Under the pieces are notes generated by a model that had not been told where the DNA came from, did not search any database, and saw only the letters and a program-made list of their open reading frames with translations. A stretch of 55,637 bases of DNA from Acidobacteriota bacterium (GTDB lineage: Bacteria; Acidobacteriota; Thermoanaerobaculia; Multivoradales; JAHZIX01), in the NCBI GenBank assembly GCA_034211275.1, contig JAXHTF010000023.1, positions 1-55,637 on the forward strand. Direction: 5' to 3'. This document shows, piece after piece, positions 7,200-16,310 of this stretch (position 1 is its first letter; each line of letters begins with the position of its first letter). A program made the position numbers and the translations under genes.

Positions 7200-9395
7200 G
7201 TGGTATCCACTTCAGCCTACCCATTCCCTGCCGGCGCGATGGGGCGGTCGCGGCGAGCCCGAGGCTCTTCTCGAGCTCGGTGGCGGAAGCATGGTGGACC
7301 CTGGAGGCTTGGCGGGCTCTTTCTCGCTCTCATGATCGGAGTCGGTCTCCCAGTGCTCGGTCAGGGGCTGCCGGAATCCAACGAGGATCTGGTCTACAGC
7401 CTGCGGATGGAAGCGCGCTACGAGCCGGAGACCCGCGAGCTCACCGGCCGTCAGCAGCTGACCTGGCGCAATACGTCCTCGGTGCCGATTCACGAGCTCC
7501 GCTTCCACCTCTATCTCAACGCCTTCGCCAACAACCGCAGCACCTTCATGCTGGAGAGCGGTGGCAAGCTGCGGCGTACGGAGTTCGACCGGGAGGGATG
7601 GGGGTGGATCGAAGTGCAGGCCCTGCGGCTGCCCGACGGCACCGATCTCAAGCCCTGGGAGCGCTTCCTGGCTCCCGACGACGGCAACCCGGAAGATCGC
7701 ACCGTCGTCGCCTATCCCTTGCCCCGGCCCCTGGCTCCCGGTGCTTCGGTGGAGCTGGAGATCGAATTCAACGCCCGCATGCCCAGCGTCTTCGCGCGCA
7801 CCGGTGCCCACGGCGACTACGTGTTGGGCGGCCAGTGGTTCCCCAAGATCGGTGTCTTCGAGGATGCCGGAGTGCGCGGTCGCCGACAGCCCGGATGGAA
7901 CTGCCACCAATTCCACGCCCACAGCGAGTTCTACGCCGACTTCGGTGACTACGACGTCACCTTGGACCTGCCCGAGCGCTACCAGGGCAAGGTGGGCGCC
8001 ACCGGCCGCTTGGTCGAGGAGAAGACCGCCGATGGGCGGTATCGGGTGCGCTTCCGCCAGGCCTGGGTGCACGACTTCGCCTGGGCGGCGGATCCGGATT
8101 TCGAAGTCTTCGAGGACGTTCTGGATCCCGCCGTGGACGTGCCCGAAGCCCTGCGCAGGAGCTTCGCCGAGAAGTTGGGCATGTCCCCCCAGCAGCTGGA
8201 GATTTCACCGGTGACCCTGCGCCTGCTGCTGCAGCCCTCCCACCGCGCCCAGGCAGCGGTGCACCTGGAGGCCGCCAAGCGCTCGCTGGTGGGGTTGGGG
8301 CTGCGCCTGGGGGCCTATCCCTACGAGACCCTCACGGTGGTGGATCCGGCCCACGGCGCGGAGGGCTCGGGGGGCATGGAGTACCCGACCCTGATCACCG
8401 CCGGCACCTCGGTGCTCTTCAACTACCCCTATCTGCAACGCTTGCCGGTCCCCGAGCTGGTAATCCTCCATGAGACCGCTCATCAATATTTCCAAGGTAT
8501 GGCGGCGAGCAATGAGTTCGAGGAGAGCTGGCTCGACGAGGGCATCACTACCTACTACGAGATGGACGTGGGCCAAGACTTTCTCGTGCCCATCACCTTC
8601 TTGGGGCTGGACCTGGATCCCCGCATGGCACGGCGGCGAGCGGTGGCGCAAGGGGATTATCTGTCGCCGGTGAACACCCCGTCCTGGGAATTCGCCTCCA
8701 GCGGCCGCTACGGCGACGCCAGCTACGGGCGCCCCGGCATGACGCTCATGCACCTGCGCAATCTGCTAGGAGAAGAGACCTTCCACCGCGCTCTTCGGAC
8801 CTACTTTCAGCGCTATCGATTCCGTCATCCCTCCACCGCCGATTTCGAGGCGACGGTGTCCCTGGTGGCGGAGCAGGACCTGGATTGGTTCTTTCGCCAG
8901 GCGCTGCGCTCTCCGGCGGTGCTGGACTACTCGGTGCGCCGGGTCCGGTCTCGACCCCTCAAGCCACCCCAGGGACAGTTTTGGCGCCCCGGCCCCGCGG
9001 GAGAGGAACGGCATACCATCGACGATTGGAACGAGACCTGGGCCCACGGTCAGGACCCGGATCAGCTCGACGAGCGATGGCTCTACGAGTCTCGGGTAGA
9101 GATCGTTCGGGAGGGCGATTTTCACCATCCGGTGGTGGTGGAGCTGGAGTTCGAGGATGGCGAGCTGCAGCATTACACCTGGAACGGCGAGGGGCGCTGG
9201 TGGCATCGAACGGTGCGCCGCCGCTCACCGCTGGTGGCTGCCCGAGTGGATCCCGACCACCACCTGGTGCTCGACAGCAACACCCTCAACAACGGCCTTT
9301 CCGTCGAGCCGGACCGGCGTCCGGCGACCAAGGTGGCGGCAACCTTCTTGTTTTGGGTACAGAGTCTGTTCCAGGCTCTGATGTGGGTGACCTGA
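7200..9395 (+). CDS. Secreted M1-family metallopeptidase
   Basis: 731 aa from a GTG at 7200; an ATG at 7239 would give a more usual signal sequence (basic stretch, then LGGLFLALMIGVGLPVLGQG) and is an equally good start. The zinc site is intact: HETAH at residues 424-428 followed by Glu after 18 residues (WLDEG, about 447), the HEXXH-18-E gluzincin pattern. An exopeptidase-loop-like GGMEYP precedes it near 391. The N-terminal beta domain (LTGRQQLTWRNTSS, LNAFANNRSTF) fits M1 peptidases. The C-terminal part has a TIDDWNETW segment and a beta domain but no ARM-type helical repeat, as in short bacterial M1 proteins. Predicted location is envelope or secreted. The next gene begins one base after its stop. 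Confidence 0.9.
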   Translation: MVSTSAYPFPAGAMGRSRRARGSSRARWRKHGGPWRLGGLFLALMIGVGLPVLGQGLPESNEDLVYSLRMEARYEPETRELTGRQQLTWRNTSSVPIHELRFHLYLNAFANNRSTFMLESGGKLRRTEFDREGWGWIEVQALRLPDGTDLKPWERFLAPDDGNPEDRTVVAYPLPRPLAPGASVELEIEFNARMPSVFARTGAHGDYVLGGQWFPKIGVFEDAGVRGRRQPGWNCHQFHAHSEFYADFGDYDVTLDLPERYQGKVGATGRLVEEKTADGRYRVRFRQAWVHDFAWAADPDFEVFEDVLDPAVDVPEALRRSFAEKLGMSPQQLEISPVTLRLLLQPSHRAQAAVHLEAAKRSLVGLGLRLGAYPYETLTVVDPAHGAEGSGGMEYPTLITAGTSVLFNYPYLQRLPVPELVILHETAHQYFQGMAASNEFEESWLDEGITTYYEMDVGQDFLVPITFLGLDLDPRMARRRAVAQGDYLSPVNTPSWEFASSGRYGDASYGRPGMTLMHLRNLLGEETFHRALRTYFQRYRFRHPSTADFEATVSLVAEQDLDWFFRQALRSPAVLDYSVRRVRSRPLKPPQGQFWRPGPAGEERHTIDDWNETWAHGQDPDQLDERWLYESRVEIVREGDFHHPVVVELEFEDGELQHYTWNGEGRWWHRTVRRRSPLVAARVDPDHHLVLDSNTLNNGLSVEPDRRPATKVAATFLFWVQSLFQALMWVT

Positions 9396-9396
9396 G

Positions 9397-10428
9397 GTGC
9401 TGCTGAAAATGGAAGGGGTGGAGGCTCCCAGGAAGGCAGGCTCCCGGGGCTCCGGTGCTCGCAGGCTGGCGCCCTGGTGGTCCGGACTGCGGCAGGCCGT
9501 GGGGCGCCCGGGGCTGGTGCTCTCGGTCTACCTGGCTTCGGCGCTGCCGGCGCTTCTTTGGCTCTTGGTGCTGGCGCCGAGCCTGTTCGAAGGTTTGAAC
9601 CGGCGCCCCGCGGCGTCGGGCGTGCTGGAAGGGGAGGCTCTCGCGGTCTGGTTCGAGCTGGTGCTCAGCGGTGAGCTCCATACCCGGCCGGCGATGCTTC
9701 TGCTGCCGCTGATGGCCTTGCTGGCGTTTGTCATCCAGCTGGCGGTGGCCGGCGGCGTGGTGCATTCTCTCCTGCACTCCACCGCCGCTCCACCGGCGAC
9801 CTTCTGGGCTGCCATGGGCCGCTACCTGGTGCGTTTCCTGCGCTCCCTGTTGGTCTTCTCTCTGGCTCTGGCGGCGGTCTTGGCGCTGCCGGCGGCGGCG
9901 ATTTGGCTCGGAGGAACGGTGGCGGACAGCACCGGGGACGGGCGCTGGTTCTATGGCCTGGCAGCGCTGGGGCTGGTGGTGGCCTACCCCTTCTTCGCCT
10001 GGATCGACCTGGCCTACGATCTGTCTCGCATCGCCGCCGTGCACCACGCCCACCGCTCCATGTTGCGGGGCTTTCTCCGCGGCTGCGCCTGGGTGCTCCG
10101 GCGTCCCTTGCGGCTCTTGCTCCTGCACCTGGCCTTCGTGCTCAGCCTGGTGATCGTGCAGGCCCTCTACGCCGCCGTGCGCATACCGTGGACCCCCAAC
10201 TGCGTCTGGACCATCTCGCTGATGCTCTTGCTGCAGCAGATCGTGCTCTTCCTGCGGGCTGGCTTGCAGGTGGCGTTTTGGGCGGCGCTGGTACAAGCCT
10301 ATCGCCGGAGTGGGGCTCCTTCTCTGGCCCGTCCCCGATCGGCCCCGAGACCGCCCCGTCGCAAGGTCCCAGAAGATCTGCGCAGCGGAGAGCACACGCC
10401 GAGCCAGGCCATTCCGACGGTTTCTTAG
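9397..10428 (+). CDS. Polytopic membrane protein of unknown function
   Basis: 343 aa from a GTG at 9397, one base after the peptidase stop (ATG at 9409 is an alternative). I see about six hydrophobic segments: LVLSVYLASALPALLWLLVL, a pair around MLLLPLMALLAFVIQLAVAG, SLLVFSLALAAVLALPAAA, a helix around LAALGLVVAYPFF, and segments around HLAFVLSLVIVQAL and VWTISLMLLLQQIVLFL. The C-terminal ~40 residues are basic and proline-rich, likely cytoplasmic. No known family is recognised. Its tight coupling to the M1 peptidase suggests co-expression. Confidence 0.75.
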   Translation: MLLKMEGVEAPRKAGSRGSGARRLAPWWSGLRQAVGRPGLVLSVYLASALPALLWLLVLAPSLFEGLNRRPAASGVLEGEALAVWFELVLSGELHTRPAMLLLPLMALLAFVIQLAVAGGVVHSLLHSTAAPPATFWAAMGRYLVRFLRSLLVFSLALAAVLALPAAAIWLGGTVADSTGDGRWFYGLAALGLVVAYPFFAWIDLAYDLSRIAAVHHAHRSMLRGFLRGCAWVLRRPLRLLLLHLAFVLSLVIVQALYAAVRIPWTPNCVWTISLMLLLQQIVLFLRAGLQVAFWAALVQAYRRSGAPSLARPRSAPRPPRRKVPEDLRSGEHTPSQAIPTVS

Positions 10429-10534
10429 CGTTTCCGCGTTCTGAGCTTCATCGCTTCGAGAAGGAAACCTCCGGCCTGGCCTTGCGTACTTCGAAACGGC
10501 GTCCGCTGACGGCGCCGTCCTCACCCTTCGAGCC

Positions 10535-12445
10535 ATGAAGCTTCGTACCCAGCTCCTCCTCGCCTTTCTGATCCTCGCCGTATTGCCCCTGGCGCTCCTG
10601 GTCTTGCTCTCCTATCGCTCTTCCCAGGATGCCTTCCGCCAGGCGGTGGAGGCGGAGGCGTTGGTGCTGGCAGATGAGATGGCCGAGCGTCTGGCGAGCT
10701 CCAAGCAGGATCTCAGCCGGACCGTCGAGCGCCTCGGAGTGCTGGCCCTTCAGCAATCGGCCTTCGATGCGGCGACGGGCCGCCCGCTGTCCGCCGTCGA
10801 GCTGCGGGAGCTGCGCGAGGAGCTGTTGGCGGAGCTGGGACCGGTGGCGCTGCCGCTGGTGGAGAAGCTGGAATTGATGATCGCCGCGCCGGCCGGCGAG
10901 GAGACGCTGGAGCTGGTGTGGCCGGAGGACGGACCGCGAGCTCCGGCGGCACCGGAGACTCCGGAAGTGATCACCGAGACGGAGGAGCTCGGCGCCGTGG
11001 AGAACCCCCCCGGCGAGCCCTCCGGCGTGCCGGAAGGAACGCGGGATTGGCTGCAGAAGGCCCTCGCGGCCGTGGGTTCGCAGCGGGAAGGCCCGCCGCA
11101 GGAAGTGATGCCCGGGCGGGCGCTGATGGCTCGGATCCCCGGTGAAGAGCTGGTGCAGGCGGTGCTGGCGCGGACGCCGCGGGATCGGGGAGAGGTACCC
11201 TTCGCCCGGGACCTCAACGGGCGTCTGTTTACCCAGCGACCGTCGGATCGCCAGCGTCTCGAGGCGGTGCCGGCGGAGGCCATGGAGCTGGGGGATGCAG
11301 ACTCCCAAATGCGCGGCGCCGGCGGCTGGGTGGTGGCAGCCCGCCGGGATCCCAACACCGGCATCACCTTCGGCGTCGCGCGGCCGATCCAGGAGTCGGT
11401 GGAGCAGATGCGAGCCGCCGCCGTGCGCAATCTGGTGCTGGGCTTGGCCTTGTTGGGACTCGCCCTGCTGGGAATCCTGCCTCTCTCGGCCCATCTCACC
11501 CGGCCTCTCAGTGCCCTCAGCCTCGGTGCCGAGCGCATCGCCGCCGGCGATCTCCAAGTGCGGGTGCCGGTTTCCTCGGAGAACGAGATCGGCCAGCTGG
11601 CGCGTTCCTTCAACCGCATGGCCTACGAGCTCAGCGAGAATCAGCGACAGCTCCTGGAGCAGGAACGGGAGCGCCAGGAGCAGGAGCTCCAGCGTCAGCT
11701 CTTGGAGGTGGAGAACGCGCGCAAGAGCCGGGAGCTGGAGGAGGCGCGGCGCTTTCAGCTGGCTCTGCTGCCCCGGCAGGTACCGCAGCCGCCGGGGATG
11801 TCGCTGGCGGTCTACACTCGCACTGCCACCGAGGTGGGGGGCGACTACTACGACTTCGTGGACGCCGAGGGCGGTGGCCTCATCGCCGCCATCGGTGACG
11901 CCACCGGTCACGGTGCCCGCGCCGGTACGCTGGTGGCGGTGATCAAAAGCCTCTTCGCCACCCGCGCCCCGGACTCCGAGCTGCCGGACTTCCTGCACCA
12001 GGGCTCCCGCACCATCAAGGGCATGGGGCTGGAGCGCATGGCCATGGCGTTGGCGGTGGTCCGCATCGACGGGCCGAAGCTGGAGATTTCGTCTGCCGGC
12101 ATGCCACCGGCGCTGATCTACCGCTGCCGCCACCGCGAGGTGGAAGAGGTGGAGCTTCCGGGCATGCCCCTGGGAGGTCTGCTGGGCTTTCCCTACCGCA
12201 GCCACACCACCGAGCTGCACCCCGGCGACACCCTGCTGCTGATGACCGACGGGTTTCCGGAGCTGCTCAGCCCCGAGGAGCAGGTCTTCGGGTACCAGCG
12301 GGTGCGCGCGGTCTTCTCCGGGGCCGCCGAGCTGGCGCCGGAGGAGATCATCGCGGAGCTCGCCCACGCCGCCGACGGCTGGCGCAACCGCCGCGCCCTC
12401 GCCGACGACATGACCTTCGTGGTCATGCAGGCGCAGACTGCTTGA
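10535..12445 (+). CDS. HAMP-domain SpoIIE-type PP2C serine phosphatase
   Basis: 636 aa membrane phosphatase. An N-terminal membrane helix (LLLAFLILAVLPLALLVLL) precedes a ~270-residue periplasmic sensor rich in Ala/Glu, then a second helix (LVLGLALLGLALLGILPL). A HAMP domain follows (LTRPLSALSLGAERIAAGDL to FNRMAYEL) and a long coiled coil of Glu/Gln/Arg. The catalytic domain starts at FQLALLPRQVPQPPG and has metal-binding Asp in GGDYYDF, GDATGHG and ADDMTF, as in RsbU/SpoIIE. Such enzymes dephosphorylate anti-sigma-factor antagonists; no partner kinase or antagonist gene is adjacent. No strong ribosome binding site precedes the ATG. Confidence 0.92.
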   Translation: MKLRTQLLLAFLILAVLPLALLVLLSYRSSQDAFRQAVEAEALVLADEMAERLASSKQDLSRTVERLGVLALQQSAFDAATGRPLSAVELRELREELLAELGPVALPLVEKLELMIAAPAGEETLELVWPEDGPRAPAAPETPEVITETEELGAVENPPGEPSGVPEGTRDWLQKALAAVGSQREGPPQEVMPGRALMARIPGEELVQAVLARTPRDRGEVPFARDLNGRLFTQRPSDRQRLEAVPAEAMELGDADSQMRGAGGWVVAARRDPNTGITFGVARPIQESVEQMRAAAVRNLVLGLALLGLALLGILPLSAHLTRPLSALSLGAERIAAGDLQVRVPVSSENEIGQLARSFNRMAYELSENQRQLLEQERERQEQELQRQLLEVENARKSRELEEARRFQLALLPRQVPQPPGMSLAVYTRTATEVGGDYYDFVDAEGGGLIAAIGDATGHGARAGTLVAVIKSLFATRAPDSELPDFLHQGSRTIKGMGLERMAMALAVVRIDGPKLEISSAGMPPALIYRCRHREVEEVELPGMPLGGLLGFPYRSHTTELHPGDTLLLMTDGFPELLSPEEQVFGYQRVRAVFSGAAELAPEEIIAELAHAADGWRNRRALADDMTFVVMQAQTA

Positions 12446-12580
12446 GCAATCCTTCGATTCTGCAAAGACTTCGATTCCTCGCTATCATTCTCTCGGCCGT
12501 TAGGTCTTATTTCTCCCGATCCGCCGGTGCCCATGGTGGGTGGTGGGGGAGTCGGGTGATGTTTCTTCAAGGAGGACTCG

Positions 12581-13018
12581 ATGAGTAGATGGAGCGTGTT
12601 GATGATGTCGGCCTTGGCTTGGGTCTGGATCTTTGCTCCGGTGGAGGCCGCGCCGGGATTGGAGCAGGTCGTCCCCGCTGAGACCTGTGCGAACAGTGCA
12701 GACGCCGCCAGCTGGAGCGGTGATTCTTGGACCGGTGCAGACCTGCCGACGACCCCCGAGCCGCAGCCGCTGGTGTGTCCGCAGGGATTCTGCACCTCCG
12801 ACCAGCAATGCCGCTCGGCCTGTCCCTCGGCGCAGACGGCGACCTGCGTCAGCGACTTCTGCCACTACACCTACTCCGGCGGTGGCGGCGGCGGTGGTGG
12901 AGGAGGGGGAGGTCCCATCTGTCCCACCTCCATCTGCGCCCATGACCTGCACTGCTGGAACGCCTGTCCTCAGGCCAACGGCGTGGCTTGCGTCAACGAC
13001 ATCTGTCAGTACTGGTAG
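12581..13018 (+). CDS. Secreted cysteine-rich protein with two six-cysteine modules
   Basis: 145 aa with a strong site (AAGGAGG, ending 6 nt before the ATG) and an N-terminal signal sequence (SVLMMSALAWVWIFAPVEAA). After a Ser/Thr/Pro-rich stretch with one extra Cys, two modules share exactly the spacing C-x4-C-x5-C-x3-C-x7-C-x4-C: one from CPQGFC to VSDFC and one from CPTSIC to VNDIC, joined by twelve glycines. Conserved words are CP at the start, ACP in the middle and the V-x-D-x-C end. This implies three disulfides per module after export. I do not recognise a named family; knottin-like or binding modules are possible. The gene stands alone between the phosphatase and a repeat protein. Confidence 0.85.
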   Translation: MSRWSVLMMSALAWVWIFAPVEAAPGLEQVVPAETCANSADAASWSGDSWTGADLPTTPEPQPLVCPQGFCTSDQQCRSACPSAQTATCVSDFCHYTYSGGGGGGGGGGGGPICPTSICAHDLHCWNACPQANGVACVNDICQYW

Positions 13019-13158
13019 ATTTCACCGCCCTCGAACCGGTCCTTGGTTTCTCGGTCACCTCTTCGTCCGGAAAGCCAAGGGCCGGAAGTCTCTCCAGACC
13101 ATGGCCTTGTGCCATGGCAAACCAATCCTCTCGCACGGTTCTGTCTGCTTCTCTCTCC

Positions 13159-13232
13159 TAATAGAGCACTCCCCACCGCCCGCTTCGCCAACCGAGGAAG
13201 CTGGACAGCGGGTGAGAAATATGCTCTATTAG
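13159..13232. repeat. Spaced 11-bp inverted repeat in the gap upstream of the repeat protein
   Basis: ctaatagagca (13159-13169) and its exact reverse complement tgctctattag (13222-13232) are 52 bp apart in the 312-bp gene-free stretch 13019-13330. The stretch also contains a CCATGG-7-CCATGG repeat near 13100-13118 and no other recognisable element. Could be an operator pair or a long-range hairpin. Confidence 0.6.
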
Positions 13233-13330
13233 CATGGACTAATCCGAAAGGGCGAAGCTTCTCCCCCCACCAGTTTTGGGAGCGGAAGGCTTCTGAGCAG
13301 ACGAACATGAGCTGGAGAGGAGTGGGGCCG

Positions 13331-15163
13331 ATGGCATACCGTGAGAGTCGAGAATTCGCGCGTCGCAGAGCGAGGATCGAGCGGAGTCAGGGGGGGCGGA
13401 TAGCTGGCCGGAGCCGGCCCGAGGCCGAGCCCTGGGGGACCGACGAAACGGCTCGGCCCCCGCTTCGGATCGGACGCTTCCTGGCTTGCGCCCTGGCCTT
13501 GCTCGCGGGCTGGCTCCTTGCGCCGGTGGCCTTCGCCGGGAGCGTCGAAGGCCGGGTGACGGACGCTCTCACCGGTGAGCCTCTGGCCGGCGCCGTGGTG
13601 CGCCTCTCCGGCAGCGGCAATCCGGGGATCAGCGACGCCGACGGCTTCTACACGATCTCCGACGTTCCCGCGGGAGATTTCTACTACATCTATATCGACC
13701 AGCCGCCGGAAGGCTACGTGGGGGAGGTCTATTTCGGTGGACCGTGCTTCGGGCCCAAGGCCACCGAGGCTTGCGCCATCGGCCTGGGAGGGCCGGTGGA
13801 GGTGCCGGAGGTGGGCGTCACCTCCGGCATCAACTTCGCGCTCGATCCTGACGCGGTGATCAGCGGTACGGTGCTCGATCTGGGTGGTTCGACAGCGGTG
13901 ACCGGGGAGGTGACCCTCTACAGCTTCTCCCAGGACTTTGGAGAGGTCTACCGCATTCGCTCCGTAGTCGCCGAGGCGGATGGCTCCTACAGCTTTTCCG
14001 GCTTGCCGGCGGGATTCACCTTCTATGTCGTGGTGGAGGCGGACGGTTTCGTCGACCAAGTCTGGGACGACATCCCCTGCCTGGTGGAGTGTGTCGTCGA
14101 GTCCGGAACGGCCATCGTCCCCGCTTTGGACGAAGACGTGGCCGGCATCGACTTCAACCTCGTTCCGGAAAGCGCCGTCGGTGGTCTGGTCGAGGCGGAG
14201 GGCACCGGGGAGCCGATTCCGAATGTGGTGATCTGGCTTCACGACTCGGAGGGAACTTTCCTCGACGCGACATCTACCGGGGCCGACGGCCGCTACCGAT
14301 TCTTCGGATTGCCCCAGGGCACCTACTACCTGCGGACCTTCGCCAACTTCTTCTGGGCCGATGAGCTCTACGGCGGTCAATTCTGTCCCCAGGCCGACGG
14401 CACCTGCGACGTCACCGAGGGCGTTCCCATCCTCCTCACGGCTCCGGGCTCGGTGGTGGAGAATATCGATTTGGCGCTCGCCGAAGGCGGCCGCATCACC
14501 GGCACCGTGCGAAGCGCCGGTGGCCGTACTTTGAGCGCCGTGATCGACGCCTGGAGCGGCGCGGGCGAGCGAGTGCGCATCACCGGCAGCGGCGAGGACG
14601 GCCGCTACGAGATCTCCGGCCTCGCCCCCGGCGACTACTTTGTCACCACCCGCCTGGTGCCCGGCTACAAGCCGCAGCTCTATGACGAGCTCCCCTGCGG
14701 CGATCTCCCGGAGCCGGATTGCGACGTCACCGCCGGTACGCCGGTCTCGGTGACGTTGGGAGAGGCCACGGCGAACATCGACTTCGCTCTCGAGCGCCAA
14801 GGCTTCTGCCAGCCCAGCGCCACCGTCCTCTGTCTCAACAGCGGCCGCTTCGCCGTCGAAGCCCGCTGGACCACCCGCGAGGGGGAAACTGGTCCGGGCG
14901 TCGCCGTGAACCTGCCCCAAGCAGACGACTCCGGCTATTTCTGGTTCTTCGAAGAGGACAACGCGGAAGTCCTGGTGAAGGTGCTGGACGGCTGCGGCAC
15001 CAGCTTCAACTCCTTCTGGGTCTTCGCCGCCGGCCTCACCAACGTCGAGGTCGTCCTCACCGTCACCGACACCGTCTCGACTCAACAGCGAACCTACACC
15101 AACCCCCTCCGCACCCCCTTCCAGCCGATCCAGGACACCCGGGCGTTCATGACTTGCCCGTAG
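13331..15163 (+). CDS. Secreted multi-repeat protein with carboxypeptidase-regulatory-like domains
   Basis: 610 aa from the ATG at 13331, which has GGAGAGGAG upstream; the frame is open from 13043 but that part is low quality. A basic N-terminus leads to a late hydrophobic signal (LACALALLAGWLLAPVAFA). At least four beta-sandwich repeats of the CarboxypepD_reg/SdrD-B type follow (GSVEGRVTDALTGEPLAGAV; DGFYTISDVPAGDFYY). Each repeat ends with a cysteine pair and a shared tail of the type C-x(3-7)-C-x-V/I-x(2-3)-G-x-P/A-V/I, then INFAL/IDFAL. The last ~115 residues form a separate domain (CQPSATVLCLNSGRFAVEARW to PFQPIQDTRAF) that I remember as recurrent at the C-termini of secreted proteins in this bacterial group. 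Likely a surface or extracellular structural protein. Confidence 0.85.
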   Translation: MAYRESREFARRRARIERSQGGRIAGRSRPEAEPWGTDETARPPLRIGRFLACALALLAGWLLAPVAFAGSVEGRVTDALTGEPLAGAVVRLSGSGNPGISDADGFYTISDVPAGDFYYIYIDQPPEGYVGEVYFGGPCFGPKATEACAIGLGGPVEVPEVGVTSGINFALDPDAVISGTVLDLGGSTAVTGEVTLYSFSQDFGEVYRIRSVVAEADGSYSFSGLPAGFTFYVVVEADGFVDQVWDDIPCLVECVVESGTAIVPALDEDVAGIDFNLVPESAVGGLVEAEGTGEPIPNVVIWLHDSEGTFLDATSTGADGRYRFFGLPQGTYYLRTFANFFWADELYGGQFCPQADGTCDVTEGVPILLTAPGSVVENIDLALAEGGRITGTVRSAGGRTLSAVIDAWSGAGERVRITGSGEDGRYEISGLAPGDYFVTTRLVPGYKPQLYDELPCGDLPEPDCDVTAGTPVSVTLGEATANIDFALERQGFCQPSATVLCLNSGRFAVEARWTTREGETGPGVAVNLPQADDSGYFWFFEEDNAEVLVKVLDGCGTSFNSFWVFAAGLTNVEVVLTVTDTVSTQQRTYTNPLRTPFQPIQDTRAFMTCP

Positions 15164-15194
15164 TCTGAATCGTCACCTTCTGACCTCTCCTTAG

Positions 15195-15228
15195 CGGCCG
15201 GCGAGAGCTTCTTGGCTCCCGCCGGCCG
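15195..15228 (+). terminator. Strong hairpin, probable transcription terminator
   Basis: cggccggcg (15195-15203) pairs perfectly with cgccggccg (15220-15228), with an inner gagc/gctc extension. It lies 30 nt after the repeat-protein stop and is followed by ttctgtcgttt, a weak T-rich tail. Confidence 0.6.
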
Positions 15229-15284
15229 TTCTGTCGTTTGTCGACATTCCTCCTCTGCGATGCGGATGGGGCTGAAGTGTTGAC

Positions 15285-15315
15285 CTGACAAATCTCTGAA
15301 TTCCGCTTCTATAAG
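15285..15315 (+). promoter_or_regulatory. Possible sigma70-like promoter
   Basis: CTGACA at 15285-15290 and TATAAG at 15310-15315 are 19 bp apart in an AT-richer part of the 263-bp gap upstream of the next gene. A TTGACC at 15280 is too distant. Weak evidence. Confidence 0.3.
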
Positions 15316-15426
15316 AAAAGACGGTAACGCTATCAGTGTTCGTTCGAAGCTAGGCCGCACCGTCACACCTCGCTCCCGGACCCCGGCGGCGATGGCGTGC
15401 CACAACCAATATTTGAAGGAGGAGTC

Positions 15427-16221
15427 ATGACCAGATTCTTGATTTCGACGGTCGCCTGTATCGTCGCCGCCCTTTGCTCGATCTCGGCGCTGTCGGCGGA
15501 GCAAACCGAAGACGTTCCCTTTGAGCCCGGGGTGCGCGACAAGGCGGTGCTGCAATTCCCCGCGGTAGGCGAGATTCAGCAGTCGCTCCAGGACACGGGG
15601 CTGGTGGAGGACTTCGCTACCGTCGAGGTGCGCTGCTCCGCGCCGGAATGGAAGAAGCTCTCGGCAGTACAGTCCCAGCTGCAATTCGGCTCGCTCATGG
15701 GCGAGCTCGCCTTCGCGGCGATCCGCCAACACAATCCCACCACTGCCCGATGCTTGGAGGCGTTGCTAGCTGGATCGAAGGCCCTCGGTGTGCCCGAAGA
15801 CAGCAAATCTCGGCAGGCTCTGCAGGAGGTTCTGGGCAAGGTCAAGACGGGCACCATCTCGGCAGCGCAGTTGCTCAAGGTCCTGGACAGCCTGCGCGAG
15901 CAGGGACTGCGAGACCTGGCCGACGAACTCGACGAGGAAGGCATGACCGTGGTGACCGCCGCAGCCTGGTTGCGCGGCGGCATCGTGACGGCGCAGCAGG
16001 TTGAGACAGAGGACCAGGCGACGGCTCTGGCCCAACTGCTAGCCCAACCGGATCTGGTGCAACGCATCGAGGCCTCGCTGGCCGATGCCACCGGCGCTGA
16101 GGAATCTGACGCCAGGTACCGGCGCATTGCCTCTCAACTCCTCGAGCTGGCCCACGCCGAGGATCCGGGGCGGGAGGAGCTCGAAAAGTTTACCGCGCTG
16201 GCTGAACAGCTGTTCTCGTGA
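15427..16221 (+). CDS. Secreted protein of unknown function
   Basis: 264 aa from the ATG at 15427, which follows GAAGGAGGAG at ideal distance; 30 upstream bases are also open but lack a site. A signal peptide is clear (MTRFLISTVACIVAALCSISALSAEQ). The mature part is mainly alpha-helical, acidic, and rich in Ala/Leu/Glu, with one cysteine pair position (VRCSAP, ARCLEA). No family recognised. It is followed by another exported protein and then the TerB-FHA-ABC fusion on the same strand with gaps of 89 and 15 bp, so a shared transcript is plausible. Confidence 0.75.
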   Translation: MTRFLISTVACIVAALCSISALSAEQTEDVPFEPGVRDKAVLQFPAVGEIQQSLQDTGLVEDFATVEVRCSAPEWKKLSAVQSQLQFGSLMGELAFAAIRQHNPTTARCLEALLAGSKALGVPEDSKSRQALQEVLGKVKTGTISAAQLLKVLDSLREQGLRDLADELDEEGMTVVTAAAWLRGGIVTAQQVETEDQATALAQLLAQPDLVQRIEASLADATGAEESDARYRRIASQLLELAHAEDPGREELEKFTALAEQLFS

Positions 16222-16310
16222 CCAGCTCACAACCGGCCGCTCCCGCAGCCCGCACCACTCATATCCGCCGCCTCACCATCCGCCAACGCCTACCTGGAAA
16301 GGAAGAGCTC

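Noticed and set aside
10448-12367. Long open frame antisense to the SpoIIE phosphatase
   Set aside because: His/Arg/Leu/Gln-rich shadow without motifs; the sense gene has complete catalytic residues.
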